From Ga0077527 sp032128415 (GTDB lineage Bacteria > Pseudomonadota > Gammaproteobacteria > Burkholderiales > SG8-41): a stretch of DNA of 43,041 nt. This document shows positions 7,838 through 16,119 of the stretch, one piece after another. The position numbers and the translations under genes are program-made. Location: positions 1 to 43,041 of the forward strand of contig JAQBGW010000049.1 in assembly GCA_032128415.1 (NCBI GenBank). The letters are read 5' to 3'. The notes beneath the pieces were generated by a model. It was not told the DNA's origin. It did no database searches and was given only the letters and a program-made list of their open reading frames with translations. The stretch's first letter is position 1; every line of letters starts with the position of its first letter.

Positions 7838-9169
7838 TCAGGTCCGGTCTTCGAGACGTTGTTCGACGTAGGCGCTGTCACGCAACTGCCGCACCCACTC
7901 CTGATAGGCTTCGTCGGTCTTGCGCTCGCGCAGCACCTGACGCGCATTGAAGCGCCGGCCTTCACGCGTCATGTCCTGGGTGCGGCGCTCAAGCACCTCG
8001 ATTAAATGCCAGCCAAACGGGCTGAGTACCGGCGCACTGATTTCATTTATTTTAAGTTCGTTCATCACCCGCTCAAATTCGGGCACGGTGTCGCCCGGGG
8101 ATAACCAGCCGAGTTCGCCGCCGCGGGTCGCGCTGGTGTCTTCGGAACGCGACCGCGCCAACTCTGCGAAATCTGCTTTGTTGTCCAGACGCTCCTTGAG
8201 CACCAGCAGGCGGTTACGCGCCTCGGCTTCCGAGACGAGTTCGTTGGTCTTGATGAGGATGTGGCGCGCCCGGGTTTGCTGCACCATGATGGGTGGTTGC
8301 CCCCCGCGACGATCGTTCAGTCGCAGGATATGAAAGCCATTGGGGCTGCGTAGCAGTTCGGTCAGCTCGCCGGTTTTCATCGAGCTCAAGGCTTCCACAA
8401 ACAATCCCGGCAGCCGATCCGCCGCCCGCCAACCCAGAGTGCCGCCCTGCATTGCTTCAGTCGAGTCGGAGAACGCGGCAGAGACCTGGCGGAAGTCGGC
8501 GCCGCTTTTGAGCTGTGCCAAGGCCTGTTCGGCGCGGGCACGGCGGGCCTGCAGTTGTTCAGGCGCGGCGTTTTCCGGCACGGCAATCAGGATATGCGAC
8601 ACGTCGAATTCATCGTTCCGGCCTTTTTGCGCTTGTAGGCTTTGAATGAAGTTATCAATCTCGGTTTCGGTGATGACGATCTTCTGGGCCACCTCACGTT
8701 CGCGCAGCCGAGACAGGGTGATTTCACTGCGGATGTCCTCGCGGAACTTGTCGAACGGCACCCCGTCTTTGTTCAGTGTTGCCTGCAACTGGGTCAGCGA
8801 CAGCTTGTTTTCTGCGGCGATGCGCGCGATCGCCTTATTGAGCTCGGCATCATCCACGCGCATGCCGATCGCGCGCGCATGCTGGATCTGCACCTTGTCA
8901 TTGATCAAGCGGTCCACGACCTGGCGTTCAATGTCGGCGCGCGGCGGCAGCGGCGTACCCTGCCGGCGCAATTGATCAATAGCATAGTCGACGCGCGCAC
9001 GGAGTTCCTGCTGCGTGACGACTTCATCGTTAATTACGGCAACGATACGGTCAACGGTGATTACCCGCGGTTTGGCGGCCTGCGCCCACGCATTCCCCGA
9101 CAACCCGGCCGGTAATAGCACCAGAAGGGACAGGGCAAGACGACAGGTCAGTTTCGGTAAAGGCTTCAT
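7838..9169 (-). CDS. surA: Periplasmic chaperone and peptidyl-prolyl isomerase SurA
   Basis: SurA escorts unfolded outer-membrane beta-barrels, including LptD encoded just upstream, to the BAM complex. The 443-residue protein starts with a signal peptide (about 1-29, ending AWA). A SurA_N chaperone segment follows (about 35-165, with VDRIVAVINDEVVTQQEL). Then come two PpiC parvulin domains, about 188-286 and 299-394, the second with ARHILIK, DTSATRGGELGW and SPFGWHLIEV motifs. Order and length match the family. It lies 60 bases downstream of lptD and 31 bases upstream of pdxA on the same strand. Confidence 0.96.
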   Translation of the reverse strand: MKPLPKLTCRLALSLLVLLPAGLSGNAWAQAAKPRVITVDRIVAVINDEVVTQQELRARVDYAIDQLRRQGTPLPPRADIERQVVDRLINDKVQIQHARAIGMRVDDAELNKAIARIAAENKLSLTQLQATLNKDGVPFDKFREDIRSEITLSRLREREVAQKIVITETEIDNFIQSLQAQKGRNDEFDVSHILIAVPENAAPEQLQARRARAEQALAQLKSGADFRQVSAAFSDSTEAMQGGTLGWRAADRLPGLFVEALSSMKTGELTELLRSPNGFHILRLNDRRGGQPPIMVQQTRARHILIKTNELVSEAEARNRLLVLKERLDNKADFAELARSRSEDTSATRGGELGWLSPGDTVPEFERVMNELKINEISAPVLSPFGWHLIEVLERRTQDMTREGRRFNARQVLRERKTDEAYQEWVRQLRDSAYVEQRLEDRT

Positions 9170-9229
9170 GAGTCCAGATTCTCAATCAGTGATTGCAGTT
9201 GCGGTTCAGGCCGGACAGCGACCTGGAAA

Positions 9230-11536
9230 CTAGTACAGGCCCGGTACATTGTATTCGACCGGGGTGGCCGTGCGGGGGTCGAACGGCTTGTAACCGCCGA
9301 TGTTCCGCTTCAGCACCTCCAGCGGATTGGTGCCGATCCGAGACACGCCGTTCAGCTCAAGCTGTACAAAAATTGAAGTGCTGACGCTGTCGGTGGTTGT
9401 CGCAAAGCGGTGGGCTACGATGCGCAAAGCCCAGCAGTTGTCGTTGTACTCGAAACCGGCCAGCCCCTCCAGCATCCGGTGATCACGGAGGGAGAAGTTC
9501 CAGCGGCCTACCGCGGACCATCGTCCGTCGATCGACCATTGCGTGGAGAAGTCCAGCTGGCGCAACGTATCGACTGTTTCGCGGTAGGCCAGGTTTAACA
9601 CCTTGCCTTGTTGCGGTTGGTAGCGGCCGGCGACGTTGAATTTCTGGGTCTGTTTCAGATCGGTGTTGTATTGCCAGCCCGTCTCGGCGGTCCAATGCCG
9701 GGCGATATTGCCACTCAGAGTAGCCAGCAGGTCGGAGGAGTTGCTGTCGCTGGCGCGCGGTGGAACTCCGGGTACCGTGACGCGCTGCGACTGGAAATAG
9801 TATCGTTGTGCCAGTCCGGCGCGCAGACGCTCGGTGCCACTGTCGGCGCTGATGAACCGTGACGTGATGCCCACGGTCAGCTGGTTGGCGTCATTGATGC
9901 GATCCTGACCGCTGAACTGGTTCTCGGTGAAGATAGTCGCGAAACTGATGTCCTGCAGGCCGCTGTCGAAATTCGGCAAGCGACTTTGATCCTTGTAAGG
10001 GACGTAAACGTAATACGCTTTCGGCTCCAGTGTCTGAATCAGTTTCTGGTCACCGGCGCGAATCTGGCGCTCGAACACCACGCCGCTCTCAGTGCTGAAA
10101 ATCGGCAGCGTCCGCGAACTGTTTTGCAGCCCCGCGACATCGTTGTTCTTGCCGATCGAATACTGCGTCATGTGCATACCGATTTTCGGCACGACGAATG
10201 CATAAGGGGTTTGCAGCGGCAGTGATACCGAGGGGTAAGCCACCAGCCGGCGGCCGTTGACCAGAGAGGGGTGATCGAATGCTATGAAACTTCCGAGCAG
10301 ATCCAGGTCGCCCCAGGCGCTGCCGAGGCGCTGTGCCGTCAGTGTCAGTTGCGGCTGGCGATTATATGGCGGGGTCAGCGGTGCCAGTGGATCGGATTGC
10401 AGCGTCTGAAAGCGCTGAGTGTACGCCGAGATGGCATAGGTTCCGGCATCGCCCCAAGTGCCACCGCGCGACAACGTCACGTCGTTCGACAAATGAACCT
10501 GCGAAGTAACGGCAATCTGCGTGGACAGGTCGGTGAAATACTTGCCGTCGGAGACGCGGTTGAGATTGACCGTGCCGTTCCAGCCATTGACAAATGTCTG
10601 CTGGTGCTTGGTAAAAACCCCCCAGCGGTCGCGACTGATCTGCTGGTCGCCGGGTAGCATTTCGACGCGCGCTTCGCCCTTCCAGGCGCGGTCGAGATAG
10701 CGAAAATCGCTGCCGAGCTGTATCCCGCGTCTGGTCATGTAGCGCGGGAACAGGGTGAGGTCCATTTCCGGCGCAATATTCCAGTAATACGGTACCGTGA
10801 GTTCAAAGCCGGTGGTGTTCGAGGTGCGGTAACTGGGCGTCAGGACCCCGGATTTGCGCTGCTGGTGGAGCGAAAATGACAAATAGGGTGTGTAGAAAAT
10901 AGTCCGATCGAAAAACACGATGCTTGCGTCATGGGCGACGCCGACATCACGCGAGCGGTCGATATCGATCTGTCTGGCGCGCAGAAACCATGAGTCGTTT
11001 CCCGGCTTGCAGGTTGTATAGCTGGCATCCTCGACGCGGTACTGACCCTTCCCCTCAAACAGCATGCGTTCTGCCGTGCCGCGTGCGTCAGCCTGACCGA
11101 AGCGCGCTACGGCGGATCCCGGCGGGCCGGATGGCGGCGTACTCATCAGCATGTAACGCGGCTTATTCATATGACCGCGATCGGTCGCGAGTTCGTAGTA
11201 CAGCGTATCGCCATCGATGGTGTCGCTGCCTTGCTCAATGCGCACGTTGCCTTCGGCGGTCAGCAAATTCGTCGTTTTGTAGTGGCGCAAACGGTCGGCG
11301 TGAAATGCATGGCCGCGCATGCGCAGTCGGGCGTTGCCAGAGGCTTCAGTTTCGCGATCCTGTGTACCCTGTATTCGATCAGCATCGATGAACATCGGCA
11401 CCGGCTCGGCAATGTCCGGTGGCAGCGGCAGCAGGAAGAGTTGTCGCTTGAGGTTGAGCCCCTGTTCCGCTTCGGCGAGCAGCGGCAACGCGCATAGCAC
11501 TGCGATGGCGATCCGGGTTTTTCGGGAGAGAGGCAT
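9230..11536 (-). CDS. lptD: LPS-assembly protein LptD
   Basis: LptD is the outer-membrane beta-barrel that, with LptE, inserts lipopolysaccharide into the outer leaflet. From the ATG at 11536 the product is 768 residues: a signal peptide (about 1-23, ending AEA), an OstA/LptA-like beta-jellyroll domain (about 48-170, with MFIDADRIQG and TAEGNVRIEQG), then the long barrel (about 200-750). Only two Cys remain in the mature part, C176 and C701. They match in position the N- and C-terminal Cys that form the activating disulfide in enteric LptD, so a single interdomain disulfide is expected. In-frame starts upstream (ATG 11578 and beyond) would bury the signal peptide. No clear Shine-Dalgarno is seen. 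It is divergent from amgK. Confidence 0.95.
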   Translation of the reverse strand: MPLSRKTRIAIAVLCALPLLAEAEQGLNLKRQLFLLPLPPDIAEPVPMFIDADRIQGTQDRETEASGNARLRMRGHAFHADRLRHYKTTNLLTAEGNVRIEQGSDTIDGDTLYYELATDRGHMNKPRYMLMSTPPSGPPGSAVARFGQADARGTAERMLFEGKGQYRVEDASYTTCKPGNDSWFLRARQIDIDRSRDVGVAHDASIVFFDRTIFYTPYLSFSLHQQRKSGVLTPSYRTSNTTGFELTVPYYWNIAPEMDLTLFPRYMTRRGIQLGSDFRYLDRAWKGEARVEMLPGDQQISRDRWGVFTKHQQTFVNGWNGTVNLNRVSDGKYFTDLSTQIAVTSQVHLSNDVTLSRGGTWGDAGTYAISAYTQRFQTLQSDPLAPLTPPYNRQPQLTLTAQRLGSAWGDLDLLGSFIAFDHPSLVNGRRLVAYPSVSLPLQTPYAFVVPKIGMHMTQYSIGKNNDVAGLQNSSRTLPIFSTESGVVFERQIRAGDQKLIQTLEPKAYYVYVPYKDQSRLPNFDSGLQDISFATIFTENQFSGQDRINDANQLTVGITSRFISADSGTERLRAGLAQRYYFQSQRVTVPGVPPRASDSNSSDLLATLSGNIARHWTAETGWQYNTDLKQTQKFNVAGRYQPQQGKVLNLAYRETVDTLRQLDFSTQWSIDGRWSAVGRWNFSLRDHRMLEGLAGFEYNDNCWALRIVAHRFATTTDSVSTSIFVQLELNGVSRIGTNPLEVLKRNIGGYKPFDPRTATPVEYNVPGLY

Positions 11537-11557
11537 CAGGGGAGGTGTCAGGCGAAG

Positions 11558-11566
11558 TGCTAAAAT
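11558..11566 (+). promoter_or_regulatory. Putative extended -10 promoter of amgK-murU
   Basis: TGC followed by TAAAAT (11561-11566) fits an extended -10 element (TGn plus hexamer). Transcription would start near 11573, about 20 bases before the proposed TTG start of amgK. I see no good -35, as is usual for extended -10 promoters. It lies in the gap between lptD and amgK. Confidence 0.45.
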
Positions 11567-11593
11567 CTCACAATTCATAGCCTTAAGCAACGC

Positions 11594-12613
11594 TTGAATC
11601 TGCCTCCTGCTGCCGGACACGACGCGCGCCTCAATGCGCTGCACGCATGGCTGACCACAGTGTTGGCGGGCGCGCCGTTTACGCTCGCACCCGCGTCAGC
11701 AGACGCTAGCTTCCGTCGCTATTTCCGGGTGACGTGCAATGGCGGCACGCACATTGCAATGGATGCGCCGCCTGAGCAGGAGGATTGCCGACCCTTCGTG
11801 CAGGTTGCGCAGTTGATGCGCGAGGCGGGCGTGCACGCGCCCGAAGTGATCGCCGGGGATATTGACCGGGGTTTTCTTCTGCTCACAGATCTTGGTGATA
11901 CCACTTATTTGCGTGCGCTGACCGGTAACAATGCCGACGCATTGTTTGCGGATGCGATGGACGCCCTGATTGCGTGGCAGTGCGCGAGCCGGCCTGGAGT
12001 GCTGCCGCCATATGACCGGGCGTTGCTGCAACAGGAAATGGACTTGTTCCCGGAATGGTACGTAGCGCGTCATCTGGCGCTGACTTTGTCCGACGCGCAG
12101 CGTAAAACGCTGGCCGGCATAGCCGGGCTGCTGGCCGACAGCGCACTCGCCCAGCCGGCAGTGTTTGTGCATCGCGACTACATGCCGCGCAATCTGATGC
12201 TGTCCGAGCCAAATCCCGGTGTACTGGACTTCCAGGATGCGGTGTACGGCCCGATTACCTACGACGTGGCTTCGCTCTTCAGGGATGCATTCATCAGTTG
12301 GCCTGAGGAGCGGGTGCTCGACTGGACGGTGCGTTACTGGGAGCGTGCGAAACATGCTCAGCTGCCGGTCGATGCCGATTTCGGTGAGTTCTACCGCGCT
12401 TTCGAGTGGATGGGGCTACAGCGACACCTGAAAGTACTCGGTATATTCGCGCGAATACGCTATCGCGATGGCAAGCCGGATTATCTCGAAGATGCACCGC
12501 GTTTTCTGGCTTATGTGCACGCGGTGTGCGGGCGTTATGCATCGCTTGCGCCGCTGGCGCGCCTGCTCGAAGAGCTGGAACAACGTCCGCCGCAAGTCGG
12601 CTACACGTTCTGA
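11594..12613 (+). CDS. amgK: N-acetylmuramate/N-acetylglucosamine anomeric kinase
   Basis: AmgK phosphorylates MurNAc or GlcNAc at the anomeric position, the first step of a peptidoglycan recycling route that bypasses de novo UDP-MurNAc synthesis and confers intrinsic fosfomycin tolerance where studied. The 339-residue aminoglycoside-phosphotransferase fold shows the ASADASFRRYFRV motif (34-46), LLLTDLGDTTYL (95-106), the catalytic loop HRDYMPRN (193-200) and metal Asp in VLDFQDAVYGPI (D212). The proposed start is TTG at 11594, supported by the family N-terminus and by the stop codon upstream at 11561. murU follows after 8 bases, the known functional partner. Confidence 0.92.
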   Translation: MNLPPAAGHDARLNALHAWLTTVLAGAPFTLAPASADASFRRYFRVTCNGGTHIAMDAPPEQEDCRPFVQVAQLMREAGVHAPEVIAGDIDRGFLLLTDLGDTTYLRALTGNNADALFADAMDALIAWQCASRPGVLPPYDRALLQQEMDLFPEWYVARHLALTLSDAQRKTLAGIAGLLADSALAQPAVFVHRDYMPRNLMLSEPNPGVLDFQDAVYGPITYDVASLFRDAFISWPEERVLDWTVRYWERAKHAQLPVDADFGEFYRAFEWMGLQRHLKVLGIFARIRYRDGKPDYLEDAPRFLAYVHAVCGRYASLAPLARLLEELEQRPPQVGYTF

Positions 12614-12621
12614 GGCCATCA

Positions 12622-13308
12622 GTGAAAGCGATGATACTCTCCGCCGGCCGTGGCGAGCGCATGCGGCCGCTGACCGATCACACGCCCAAGGCCCTGTTGC
12701 AGGTCAACGATACGCCGCTGATCGAGATTCTGATCGCAGCGCTGGTGCGTGCGGGCATCTGCGAGTTCGTCATCAATCTGGCACATCTCGGCGATCAAAT
12801 TGCCGCGGCGCTGGGTGACGGGACTGCGCATGGCGTGCATATCGAATATTCGCGTGAAACCGAGGCGCTCGAAACGGCGGGCGGAATCGCCTATGCGCTG
12901 CCGCTGCTCGGCGCCTCGCCGTTCATAGTCGTCAATGCCGATGTGTATAGCGACTATGATTTTTCCGGGCTGGTTACCACGGCGCGCACGTTGTCGAGGC
13001 AGGGACCGCTGGCGCATCTGGTGCTGGTCGACAATCCGCCACAGCACCCGCAGGGAGATTTTGGTCTGGCCGGAGGCCATGTGCAGGCCGACGCTGCGGC
13101 GCGGTATACCTTCAGCGGCATGGGCGCCTATCACCCGGCGTTGTTTGACGGCATTGCCCGTGGCGCGCGTGCACGACTGGTCGATCAGCTGATCGCGGCC
13201 ATGGTGCGCCGGCAGGTGACGGGGGAGTTGTATCGCGGCTATTGGCAGGACGTGGGCACTCCGGAACGGCTCGCCGCGCTGGATCAGGCGTTGCGCGTGA
13301 GACGATGA
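12622..13308 (+). CDS. murU: N-acetylmuramate alpha-1-phosphate uridylyltransferase
   Basis: MurU makes UDP-MurNAc from MurNAc-1-phosphate and UTP, completing the AmgK-MurU salvage shunt. The 228-residue nucleotidyltransferase begins at a GTG (12622) preceded by TGAGG. The family N-terminus MKAMILSAGRGERMRPLT supports this start over the ATG nine bases later. Other motifs are TPKALLQV (21-28), a mid-protein VNADVYSDY (NTP/metal Asp) and GYWQDVGTPERL near the C-terminus. Longer in-frame extensions into amgK are not credible. Confidence 0.92.
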   Translation: MKAMILSAGRGERMRPLTDHTPKALLQVNDTPLIEILIAALVRAGICEFVINLAHLGDQIAAALGDGTAHGVHIEYSRETEALETAGGIAYALPLLGASPFIVVNADVYSDYDFSGLVTTARTLSRQGPLAHLVLVDNPPQHPQGDFGLAGGHVQADAAARYTFSGMGAYHPALFDGIARGARARLVDQLIAAMVRRQVTGELYRGYWQDVGTPERLAALDQALRVRR

Positions 13309-13349
13309 GCAACACGTTCAATGCCCGGGTGAGCCGCTGAAGCGGCGGC

Positions 13350-13355
13350 TATAAT
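13350..13355 (+). promoter_or_regulatory. Perfect -10 hexamer immediately upstream of pepP
   Basis: TATAAT (13350-13355) ends only nine bases before the pepP ATG at 13365. A transcript from it would start around 13361-13363 and be nearly leaderless. No convincing -35 is seen. The small palindrome GCCGCTGAAGCGGC (13333-13346) occupies part of the spacer. Confidence 0.45.
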
Positions 13356-13364
13356 CGATACACC

Positions 13365-14690
13365 ATGAGTGCAGAGATTAAATTCAACCCCGCAGTTTTT
13401 GTGCGTCGCCGGGCGCAGCTGGCGCAACAGATCGGCGCGGGAATCGCCATTGTGCCGACGGCGCCGGAACGCATCCGCAACCGCGATGCGCATTATCCCT
13501 ATCGTTATGACAGCTATTTTTATTACCTGACGGGTTTTCGCGAACCCGAAGCAGTGCTGGTGCTGCTCGGGGGAGATCGACCGCAAACCCTGCTGTTCTG
13601 TCGCGGGAAAAATCCCGAACGGGAGATATGGGACGGTCATCGCCATGGTCCGGATGCGGCGTGCAACGTGTTCGGCTTTGATGCCGCATATCCGATAGAA
13701 GAGCTCGACGCGCGTCTGCCCGATTTGATGAGTGACCGGCCCGCAGTGCATGTCCATATGGGGGTTGATGCGGGCTGGGATGGACGCGTGCTGGGCTGGA
13801 TCAATGCCGTACGCGGACGCTCGCGCAGCGGTGTGTCTGCCCCGCGCGACATCCGCGACGTGCATACGCTGCTCGATGACATGCGCCTGTTCAAGGATGC
13901 AGAGGAGCTGGGGCTGATGCGGCGTGCCGGTGCAATTTCTGCCGAAGCGCATCGTCAGGCAATGCTGACGGCGCGTCCGGGCGTTGCGGAGTACGAAATT
14001 GAAGCGGTGCTGCTGTACGAGTTTCGCCGGAATGGCGCGCAGGCGCCTGCCTATACCCCGATCGTCGCGGCAGGCGTCAATAGTTGCGTGCTGCACTACG
14101 TTGAAAACAGCGGCACGCTTGCCGACGGCGATCTGTTGCTGATCGACGCCGGTTGCGAGCTTGACGGTTATGCCGCCGACATCACACGGACTTTTCCGGT
14201 CAATGGCCGTTTCAGTGCGGCGCAGCGGGATGTCTATCAACTGGTGCTGGCTGCACAAGCGGCAGCGATCGCGAAGATCAGGCCCGGCGCGCGCTGGAAC
14301 GCACCGCATGAGGCTGCGGTGCGCGTGCTTGCCCAGGGATTCCTCGATCTCAAGCTGCTGTCCGGGAAGCTGGATGATGTGATTGAACAGGAAACCTACA
14401 AACAGTTTTACATGCACCGCACCGGTCACTGGCTGGGCCTCGACGTGCATGACGCCGGGGAATACAAGGAAAACGGCGAATGGCGCGTATTGCAGCCGGG
14501 TATGGTGCTGACGGTCGAACCGGGTTGCTATATCCGCCCAGGGCCCGGCGTGCCTGACGCGCTGGCCCATATCGGCGTGCGTATCGAGGACGATGCGCTG
14601 GTCACTGCGCAAGGATCCGAGCTGTTGAGCGTAGCTGCGCCGAAGAGTGTTGCCGACATCGAGAACCTGATGCGGGCGTCCCGTGACTGA
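13365..14690 (+). CDS. pepP: Xaa-Pro aminopeptidase (aminopeptidase P)
   Basis: PepP removes the N-terminal residue from peptides with proline in second position. It is a cytoplasmic dimetal (usually manganese) pita-bread enzyme. The 441-residue protein has the N-terminal creatinase-like domain (about 1-175) and the catalytic domain with all five metal ligands: D261 (LLIDAGCE), D272 (AADITRT), H355 (RTGHWLGLD), E385 (LTVEPGCY) and E408 (VRIEDD). These match E. coli PepP numbering within two residues. The next gene, ubiH, overlaps its end by 8 bases. A pepP-ubiH pairing is widespread in Proteobacteria. Confidence 0.95.
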   Translation: MSAEIKFNPAVFVRRRAQLAQQIGAGIAIVPTAPERIRNRDAHYPYRYDSYFYYLTGFREPEAVLVLLGGDRPQTLLFCRGKNPEREIWDGHRHGPDAACNVFGFDAAYPIEELDARLPDLMSDRPAVHVHMGVDAGWDGRVLGWINAVRGRSRSGVSAPRDIRDVHTLLDDMRLFKDAEELGLMRRAGAISAEAHRQAMLTARPGVAEYEIEAVLLYEFRRNGAQAPAYTPIVAAGVNSCVLHYVENSGTLADGDLLLIDAGCELDGYAADITRTFPVNGRFSAAQRDVYQLVLAAQAAAIAKIRPGARWNAPHEAAVRVLAQGFLDLKLLSGKLDDVIEQETYKQFYMHRTGHWLGLDVHDAGEYKENGEWRVLQPGMVLTVEPGCYIRPGPGVPDALAHIGVRIEDDALVTAQGSELLSVAAPKSVADIENLMRASRD

Positions 14691-15855
14691 GCATGCCGAT
14701 GTGGTGATTATTGGCGGTGGCCCGGTCGGCAGCGCCTTGGCGCTGGCTTTACGGGACACCGGTTTGCAGATCGTGCTGCTGGAAGCGCGTCCGGCAGCGA
14801 CCGGCGATGCGCGCCCGCTGGCATTGTCGTATGGCAGCCGCCTGATTCTTGATCGTCTTGATTTGTGGCCGGCACTCGCCGGTTTTGCGACGCCGATACG
14901 GCGCATCCAAGTTTCGCAGCGCGGCGGATTCGGCCGAGTGGAGCTGGATGCTGACGAAGCGGGTATGTCCGACCTCGGCTATGTTATTGATTACGGTCGC
15001 CTGTCTCAGGGGTTGGCGACTGCTGTGGCGTCTACCCCCGTGCAGTGCCGCAGTGGCGCGTGGGTGACGGCATGGCAGGCCGGCGATCCGGCGCGTGTCG
15101 AGTACGTCATTGACGGCGAATCGCGCGCCATTACTGCGCAGCTTGTGGTTGTTGCGGACGGTGCGGCCAACGGCGGCGCGGGAGACAGCGGCCCCGGAGA
15201 CAACGGCGATGCGCAGCAGGTGGATTACGACCAATGCGCAGTCACGGCACGTGTGGTGAGTGAGCGCCCGCATAACAATACTGCCTATGAGCGTTTTACG
15301 CAGCACGGCCCGTTGGCACTGTTGCCGGACGGCAGAGACTGGGCGCTGGTGTGGACCACATCGCCGGCGCGTGCAGACGAGCTCTATGGCGCGGAGGCCG
15401 CGCAGTTTCTGGACGCATTACACGCCGAGTTCGGCTCGCGTGCCGGTGCGTTTACGGCGGTGACCGCTCGGGCGCGTTACCCGCTGCGGCTGCGGCGTAC
15501 GCGCCAACCGGTACAGGATCATATGGTGCGGATCGGCAATGCGGCACAGTCACTGCACCCCGTTGCCGGTCAGGGATTTAATCTCGGATTGCGGGACGCC
15601 TGGGAGCTGAGTGAGCAGCTGGTGGCTGGCAACCGGGCGACCATAGGCTCAACCGATGCGCTGGCGGCCTATCGCGCACGGCGCCGTGTGGATCGTGGCG
15701 GCGGCGTTGCGTTCACGCACACGCTGGTGCAGTTGTTTTCCAATGACGTGCTGCCATTGCGGCTGGCACGCGGCACAGGACTTGCTTTGCTCGGCTGCAT
15801 TCCACCGCTGAAGAATTTTGTGGTGCGGCGGATGATTTTCGGCGCGCGCGGATAA
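14683..15855 (+). CDS. ubiH: FAD-dependent ubiquinone hydroxylase, UbiH/VisC family
   Basis: The 390-residue flavoprotein monooxygenase hydroxylates an aromatic-ring position in ubiquinone synthesis. It has the Rossmann GxGxxG motif VVIIGGGPVGSALALAL (7-23), the mid-protein ADG motif (158-160) and the second FAD motif RIGNAAQSLHPVAGQGFNLGLRD split across about 284-306. The start is a GTG overlapping pepP. Odd point: after ADG, where UbiH-family proteins usually read NSxVR, residues 161-178 are a low-complexity Gly/Asp/Asn/Ala stretch before VDYDQCAV. Which ring carbon it hydroxylates (UbiH versus UbiF/UbiI roles) cannot be fixed from sequence, though pairing with pepP favours UbiH. Confidence 0.85.
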   Translation: MTEHADVVIIGGGPVGSALALALRDTGLQIVLLEARPAATGDARPLALSYGSRLILDRLDLWPALAGFATPIRRIQVSQRGGFGRVELDADEAGMSDLGYVIDYGRLSQGLATAVASTPVQCRSGAWVTAWQAGDPARVEYVIDGESRAITAQLVVVADGAANGGAGDSGPGDNGDAQQVDYDQCAVTARVVSERPHNNTAYERFTQHGPLALLPDGRDWALVWTTSPARADELYGAEAAQFLDALHAEFGSRAGAFTAVTARARYPLRLRRTRQPVQDHMVRIGNAAQSLHPVAGQGFNLGLRDAWELSEQLVAGNRATIGSTDALAAYRARRRVDRGGGVAFTHTLVQLFSNDVLPLRLARGTGLALLGCIPPLKNFVVRRMIFGARG

Positions 15856-15997
15856 ATTCCGATATCGTTGCTGCGCCGTGAGTTGTCGTGGAATCCGCAC
15901 GTTGTGTTCGAGCAATGCGCAGTAAGTCTGTTGATCCAAAGTGTTTTTAATGATTGCCTGCAGTGTTGATGTTGCCGCGCAGTATGCAGGTGTTGCG

Positions 15998-16021
15998 CAG
16001 ATCGTTGTGCAAACGATACTG
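15998..16021 (+). other. Small hairpin in the 264-base gap between ubiH and dusB
   Basis: The gap 15856-16119 contains no credible gene. Its visible structure is ATCGTT (16001-16006) and AACGAT (16012-16017) around a five-base loop, flanked by CAG and CTG with one unpaired A. No T-run follows directly, so it is at best a weak terminator for ubiH. The dusB promoter lies further right. I see nothing else in the gap. Confidence 0.35.
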
Positions 16022-16047
16022 GTGCTTAATAAATAGGCACAATTCTC

Positions 16048-16076
16048 TTTGCATGACGGGCGAGTGTGATTACAAT
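16048..16076 (+). promoter_or_regulatory. Putative sigma70-type promoter of dusB-fis
   Basis: TTTGCA (16048-16053), a 17-base spacer and TACAAT (16071-16076) form a plausible promoter. Transcription would start near 16083, giving a leader of about 37 bases before the dusB ATG. The -10 is good and the -35 matches four of six consensus positions. Confidence 0.5.
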
Positions 16077-16119
16077 GGCGCCCTTCCCCTGCTCTCACAT
16101 AACACCAACGACAATCCCG

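Noticed and set aside
7807..7965. 53-residue N-terminal extension of PdxA
   Set aside because: It overlaps the surA C-terminus; the GTG at 7806 restores the family length and N-terminus.
13284..14906. 540-codon open frame on the minus strand
   Set aside because: It is antisense to the well-conserved pepP gene and shows no family motifs.
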